This document shows, one piece after another, positions 22,777 to 26,910 of a stretch of 26,910 bases of DNA (positions are counted from its first letter, which is position 1; each line of letters starts with the position of its first letter). Where the stretch lies: the NCBI GenBank assembly GCA_023423715.1, contig JAFAFC010000001.1:1-26910 (forward strand). The letters run 5' to 3'. This DNA comes from Bacteroidota bacterium (GTDB lineage: Bacteria; Bacteroidota; Bacteroidia; Flavobacteriales; Weeksellaceae). The notes under the pieces are model-generated. The model made no database searches. It was not told where the DNA came from and saw nothing but the letters and a program-made list of their open reading frames with translations. A program made the translations under genes and the position numbers.

Positions 22777-23859
22777 ATGAAAAAAATTGTATTATTTCTA
22801 CTCTTTTCACTTTTTGCGATTCAAGCAAATTTGATGAATGCACAAACACAAACGTTGGGAGCACCGGATAAAATTTGGTCTTATCCCGTTGTGTACAAGT
22901 ACAATGAAAAAGTGACTTGGTATTTCGATCTTTCGAGTTCTGGTTTTGCAGAAAATCAGGATTTGTTTATGTGGATTTGGTCACCATCGGAGCCGGATGC
23001 TGGAAACTGGGAAAACTCTTCTGATTTTGCTAAGTTGAAGTATGAAGGAAATATGATTTGGAGTTTCACTTTGACGCCGACCGAGTATTTTAAAATGACG
23101 GAAGAGCAAATCAAAGGAAGTGCAGGTTTTTGGATGCGTCTGAAAAACAAAAACGGAAGTCAACAATCGGAGGTTGTTAACGTTACCTACACAGATTTTT
23201 CTTCATTCTTAGGAGAAAAAGTAATGTTCAAAACCTATCCAGCTGCGCCAACTGCGGATGCGGGAATGAGTATTTTATTCAATTCAAATATGGTTGCTGG
23301 TTTTGACGGGCCGGGAACGGTTCATTTCCATAGTGGTGTTAATGACTGGGATATTAAACAAGAATATCAAGCTTGGTTGCCAGAAATTGTAGCTAAAACT
23401 CAGTTAAAAGATTTAGGAAACGGATTGTATAAAATGGATTTAATTCCGAAAACCTATTACGGCTTACCAGATGATTATGCAATGCAAAATATCACCTTCC
23501 TTTTTGTGAAGCAAGATTGGGCAGCGAATTCTGGTGATCAGGTGATTTATGCAGGAGCCGTTGTTCCGCCGCCGCCACCAGCTTTGGTTTTGTTCCCGAA
23601 ACAGATTAGCAAGAGAGATTTACTTGGAATTATTCGTACCAATAACGAATCCGGAGTAACGAAATTAATTTATACAGTAACGGCCGGAGCTAAGAAATTT
23701 ACAGGTGAATTTGTCGGAACAAAGCTAGAAATTAAAGGGTTTATCAATATTGTAACCGAGTTGGAAGGAATTGATGTGAAAGAAATCCATCTTTTACTGA
23801 AGGACAACAAAGACAAGACAATTCTTGATACTAATATACCATTGAAGCAATTAGATTAA
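22777..23859 (+). CDS. Secreted glycan-locus protein (possibly DUF4961-like)
   Basis: This 360-residue exported protein has a Sec signal peptide (KKIVLFLLFSLFAIQANLMNA, cut near Ala22). There is no lipobox. The mature part begins WSYPVVYKYNEKVTWYFDLS and holds two tandem beta-rich, Trp-rich domains (about 30-145 and 150-265), with segments such as LFMWIWSPSEPDAGNW and FHSGVNDWD that recall carbohydrate-binding sandwich folds. A Pro-rich linker (VVPPPPPALV, about 264-273) leads to a C-terminal domain of about 85 residues. It is not SusE or SusF by any motif I know. It may belong to DUF4961, often paired with DUF5004. It sits 2 bases after the lipoprotein gene and 19 before susC. A binding role is inferred. 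Confidence 0.7.
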   Translation: MKKIVLFLLFSLFAIQANLMNAQTQTLGAPDKIWSYPVVYKYNEKVTWYFDLSSSGFAENQDLFMWIWSPSEPDAGNWENSSDFAKLKYEGNMIWSFTLTPTEYFKMTEEQIKGSAGFWMRLKNKNGSQQSEVVNVTYTDFSSFLGEKVMFKTYPAAPTADAGMSILFNSNMVAGFDGPGTVHFHSGVNDWDIKQEYQAWLPEIVAKTQLKDLGNGLYKMDLIPKTYYGLPDDYAMQNITFLFVKQDWAANSGDQVIYAGAVVPPPPPALVLFPKQISKRDLLGIIRTNNESGVTKLIYTVTAGAKKFTGEFVGTKLEIKGFINIVTELEGIDVKEIHLLLKDNKDKTILDTNIPLKQLD

Positions 23860-23878
23860 CCATTAAAGTGAGAACAAA

Positions 23879-26611
23879 ATGAATAAGAATACAGATATAA
23901 TAGGAAAGCATTCTTCCATTAAAAGATTGGTTGCCTTAGGACTTGTGGTTTTGGCATCTTCCTTGACTTTTGCACAAAATACAGATGAAAAGGCTGTAAA
24001 AGATACGTTAGGAAAAGAAACCCAAATTGAAGAGGTGAAAATCGTTGCTGTTGGGTATGGATCTGTGAAAAAGAGAGATTTAACTGGGGCAATTACAAGT
24101 TTGAATGAGGATGATTTAATGAAAGGTGTGGTAACATCTACGGAACAAGCTTTACAAGGACGTGTTGCGGGTCTTACGATTATGCAAGGAACGGGTGACC
24201 CAAGTTCGGGAGCATCCATTCGTTTGCGTGGTGGAACGTCGCTTACCGCGAGTAACAATCCTTTGGTTGTAGTTGATGGAATTCCAGGGGTTGATATCAA
24301 TATCGTTCAATCATCAGATATTAAATCCATTGATGTACTGAAAGATGCTTCGGCAACAGCAATTTATGGTTCTAGAGGTGCGAATGGTGTGATCATCATT
24401 ACAACAAAAAGCGGTTTGAAACGTAGCCAAATCACGTACAATAATTACGCGGCAGTTGGTTACGCATCGAATAATGTGGATATGCTTTCTGCGAATCAGT
24501 GGAGAAAGTACGTTCGTGATAACAACATCTCGGGAGCTGTTGATTATGGTGGAAACACCGATTGGCAAAAGGAATTGCAACGCGTTTCTTTTAGTCAGCA
24601 ACATGAATTAGGATTGTCAACGGCTGGAGATAATGGCGGTTTTAGAGCGTCTTTGTCGTATTTGGATAGTCAAGGTATTATTAAAACAACAGGCTTAAAT
24701 CGTTTAAGTGCGAATATCACCGGATATCAGTATGCATTGCAAAAAGCATTGAAATTTGATTTAGGAATTATGGCGAATATGGATCGTTGGCATCCGTTGG
24801 ATTATCGAATTTTCGAAAGAGCATTCAATTTAAATCCAACCATTCCGGTTCGTGATGCTAATGGAAAATATACGTCTGTTGGAGGTTCTATCTACGAAAA
24901 TCCAGTGGAGTTGATGAATAACCGAACGTCGGATATGAAGAAAATTCGTTTGATGGGATTTGCAAAAACGGAAGCTTCATTTAGCGATGATTTGAAAGGC
25001 GTTATTAATGTTTCTATGGAATATAATGGGACGCAAGGTGGAAACTACAAGCCTTCGTACGCCATTATGGAAGGGATGAATGAAAAAGGATGGGGACAAA
25101 AAACCTACGGTGAATATTTGAATTCTCAAATTGAAACCTATTTAAATTACAACAAAACATGGGGCGATCATACATTTGGTGCTATGGCGGGATACTCATT
25201 CTTGGAGAATGTTTACGAAGGTTTTGGCGCGCAAAGAAGTGGTTTCGAAACGGATTTGTTTGGCTACAATAATCTGGGTGCGGGAAGTAATTATCGTTTA
25301 GGTGATGTGTATTCCTACAAAGGAAAATCCAATTTAGCTTCGGTTTTCGGAAGATTAAATTATGGCTATGCTGGAAAATACCTTTTCACAGGAACGATTC
25401 GTCGTGATGGATCAAGCCGTTTTGGTGCGAATCACAAATGGGGAACGTTCCCATCGGCTTCCGTTGCATGGCGCGTTAGTGATGAAAACTTCATGGAAGG
25501 AGCGAGCAAGTGGTTAACGAATTTGAAATTCAGAGCGGGATACGGTATCACAGGTAACCAAGATGGTATTGGTGAGTACAAGTCGCTTTCGATTTTAGGT
25601 GTTGGTCAGGATAGCTATTACAATCCAGAAACTGGAACTTGGGCTTTGGCGTATTCTCCAGTTCAGAATGCGAATCCGGATTTGAAATGGGAAGAAACGA
25701 AGCAGATTAACATTGGAGCAGATTTTAGCTTGTTCAATCGAGTGAATGTTTCCCTAGATTATTACGATAAAAAGACGGATGACTTGCTGTACACGTACCA
25801 AGTTCCGCAACCACCATATTTGGTAGGAACGATGTTGGCAAACGTAGGAACGATGCGTAATAAAGGTTTTGAAGCAGCTATTAATGCAGATTTCATTAAA
25901 ACTGAGGATTTTAAGTGGAGTGGTAATTTCACTTTTGCAACCAACAAGCAGAAAATCGAAAAATTAAGTAATAAAATCTATCAAGCCGATTTAATTCAAT
26001 CGGGTTCATTACACGGGCTTTCAGGGATGAGTAACCAATATGCGCAGATTATTGCGGAAGGCTATCCTGTAGGAACGTTCTGGGGGAGAGAATATCTTGG
26101 GTTGGATGATAAAGGAAACTTTATTTTGAGTGATGATGAGAAGAAGATTGGAGATGTTCAGCCGGATTTCACGGTTGGGGTTAATTTCAACTTTTCTTAC
26201 AAGAGATTGGATATGTCGATTGCAGGATACGGAATGTTCGGTCAAGACGTTTTGAATGCGACAGAAATGATGTTGTATGATAGAAACAGACTTCCGGCTT
26301 ACAATGTTCCAGATGCATTTTTATCGTCTCCTGTAAAATCTTCACCTACGTATTCTAGCTATTGGATTCAAGATGCGTCGTTTTTTAGAATTCAGAATGT
26401 GACAGTAGGTTATACCGTTCCTTTGAAAAACTACGGAACATCATTGAGAATCTATCTAACAGGACAGAATTTATGGGTGTTTACGAAATATTCAGGAACC
26501 GATCCTGAGGTGGATAACACTGGTTTGGCAAGTCCAGGAATTGATCGTTTCAACAACTATCCAAGACCGAGAACTATTTCAATGGGGCTTAATTTCACCC
26601 TTTCTAATTAA
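23879..26611 (+). CDS. SusC-family TonB-dependent outer-membrane transporter, short form
   Basis: This 910-residue outer-membrane transporter imports oligosaccharides with its SusD lid. A signal peptide (LVALGLVVLASSLTFA) is followed by only about 20 linker residues, then the TonB box region (EEVKIVAVGYG). The plug follows (GAITSLNEDDL; LQGRVAGLTI; IRLRGGTSL; NPLVVVDGIPG; KDASATAIYGSRGANGVIIITT), then a beta-barrel. The carboxypeptidase-D regulatory-like domain found at the N-terminus of many SusC proteins is absent. The protein ends ISMGLNFTLSN, complete. It is third in the operon. Substrate is unknown; the locus has no glycoside hydrolase inside the window. Confidence 0.95.
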   Translation: MNKNTDIIGKHSSIKRLVALGLVVLASSLTFAQNTDEKAVKDTLGKETQIEEVKIVAVGYGSVKKRDLTGAITSLNEDDLMKGVVTSTEQALQGRVAGLTIMQGTGDPSSGASIRLRGGTSLTASNNPLVVVDGIPGVDINIVQSSDIKSIDVLKDASATAIYGSRGANGVIIITTKSGLKRSQITYNNYAAVGYASNNVDMLSANQWRKYVRDNNISGAVDYGGNTDWQKELQRVSFSQQHELGLSTAGDNGGFRASLSYLDSQGIIKTTGLNRLSANITGYQYALQKALKFDLGIMANMDRWHPLDYRIFERAFNLNPTIPVRDANGKYTSVGGSIYENPVELMNNRTSDMKKIRLMGFAKTEASFSDDLKGVINVSMEYNGTQGGNYKPSYAIMEGMNEKGWGQKTYGEYLNSQIETYLNYNKTWGDHTFGAMAGYSFLENVYEGFGAQRSGFETDLFGYNNLGAGSNYRLGDVYSYKGKSNLASVFGRLNYGYAGKYLFTGTIRRDGSSRFGANHKWGTFPSASVAWRVSDENFMEGASKWLTNLKFRAGYGITGNQDGIGEYKSLSILGVGQDSYYNPETGTWALAYSPVQNANPDLKWEETKQINIGADFSLFNRVNVSLDYYDKKTDDLLYTYQVPQPPYLVGTMLANVGTMRNKGFEAAINADFIKTEDFKWSGNFTFATNKQKIEKLSNKIYQADLIQSGSLHGLSGMSNQYAQIIAEGYPVGTFWGREYLGLDDKGNFILSDDEKKIGDVQPDFTVGVNFNFSYKRLDMSIAGYGMFGQDVLNATEMMLYDRNRLPAYNVPDAFLSSPVKSSPTYSSYWIQDASFFRIQNVTVGYTVPLKNYGTSLRIYLTGQNLWVFTKYSGTDPEVDNTGLASPGIDRFNNYPRPRTISMGLNFTLSN

Positions 26612-26635
26612 TCTTTTTGAAAATTATTGATCACA

Positions 26636-26910
26636 ATGAAAACAAAAATATTTTTATCATTCATGTTAAGTGCGGTTTTGGCCGTTTCGTGTACAAATCT
26701 GGACGAAGAGCTGTATAGCACGGTTCCGGATGGAAGTTTTGGGACGACACCTGCCGAAGTTCAAGCCTTGGTGGGAGGCGCATATTCGTCATTGCGAGGT
26801 TTTTCAGATGAAATCACGACGTCGTTTCCTACGACCGAAGTATTTTTCATTAACGAAGTTTCATCGGATGAAGCGACTATTCCAACTCGTGGAGTGAACT
26901 GGTATGATGG
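26636..26910 (+). CDS. SusD/RagB-family lipoprotein, 5' part only
   Basis: The reading frame from the ATG at 26636 stays open to the window end (91 codons plus two bases). It begins MKTKIFLSFMLSAVLAVSC, a lipoprotein signal with acylated Cys19. The mature start reads TNLDEELYSTVPDGSF, acidic as for surface lipoproteins. The following AEVQALVGGAYSSLRGF is the first TPR-like helix of the SusD/RagB family. It lies 24 bases after susC, as expected for a SusC/SusD pair. The rest of the protein lies outside the window. A plus-strand ORF at 26670-26897 is a shadow of this one. Confidence 0.92.
   Translation, partial: MKTKIFLSFMLSAVLAVSCTNLDEELYSTVPDGSFGTTPAEVQALVGGAYSSLRGFSDEITTSFPTTEVFFINEVSSDEATIPTRGVNWYD

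Noticed and set aside
26670..26897. Plus-strand ORF of 75 codons at the window end
   Set aside because: It is an out-of-frame shadow of the partial SusD gene, which has a proper lipoprotein signal and family motifs.

Overview
The window looks like chromosome from a member of the Bacteroidota, most likely order Flavobacteriales and plausibly the Chryseobacterium/Weeksellaceae group. The evidence is AT-rich DNA, TAnnTTTG-type promoter boxes instead of E. coli-type promoters, almost no Shine-Dalgarno sequences, a SusC/SusD pair with a TPR/HTH membrane regulator, and a short-form SusC. The genus is an inference. I see no rRNA, tRNA, CRISPR array, insertion sequence or prophage, and no intergenic gap exceeds 300 bases.

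Bases 1-9151 are housekeeping and membrane genes. A HAD-type phosphatase and a small PH-domain membrane protein are on the minus strand. DNA polymerase I (polA), a YciI-like protein, a six-helix membrane protein, a large M16 zinc peptidase and a TerC-family membrane protein are on the plus strand. A two-way terminator (9156-9188) separates TerC from the next block.

Bases 9168-18150, all on the minus strand, carry aromatic amino acid breakdown. They encode homogentisate 1,2-dioxygenase (hmgA), two acetyl-CoA hydrolase/transferase-family enzymes, 4-hydroxyphenylpyruvate dioxygenase (hppD), a small secreted protein, fumarylacetoacetase (fahA), a flavin-reductase-like protein and a TMEM175-type channel. 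HppD makes homogentisate, HmgA opens the ring, and FahA releases fumarate and acetoacetate. The CoA-transferases between hppD and hmgA suggest local handling of the acyl products. No maleylacetoacetate isomerase gene is present in the window.

Bases 18277-20292 (minus) form a likely three-gene operon: a CoA-pyrophosphatase-like Nudix enzyme, a PlsC-like acyltransferase with an atypical motif, and an unrecognised protein. A GNRA-loop hairpin closes it.

Bases 20352-26910 are a polysaccharide (glycan) utilisation locus. A SusR-like membrane regulator diverges from a lipoprotein, a secreted protein, SusC and SusD; SusD runs off the window. The 293-base divergent region (21966-22258) holds two separate families of repeated motifs that look like operators. 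I found no obvious radically new system. The most interesting points are the tyrosine/CoA-transferase arrangement without an isomerase, the operator-like repeats of the sus locus, and the acyltransferase motif variant.
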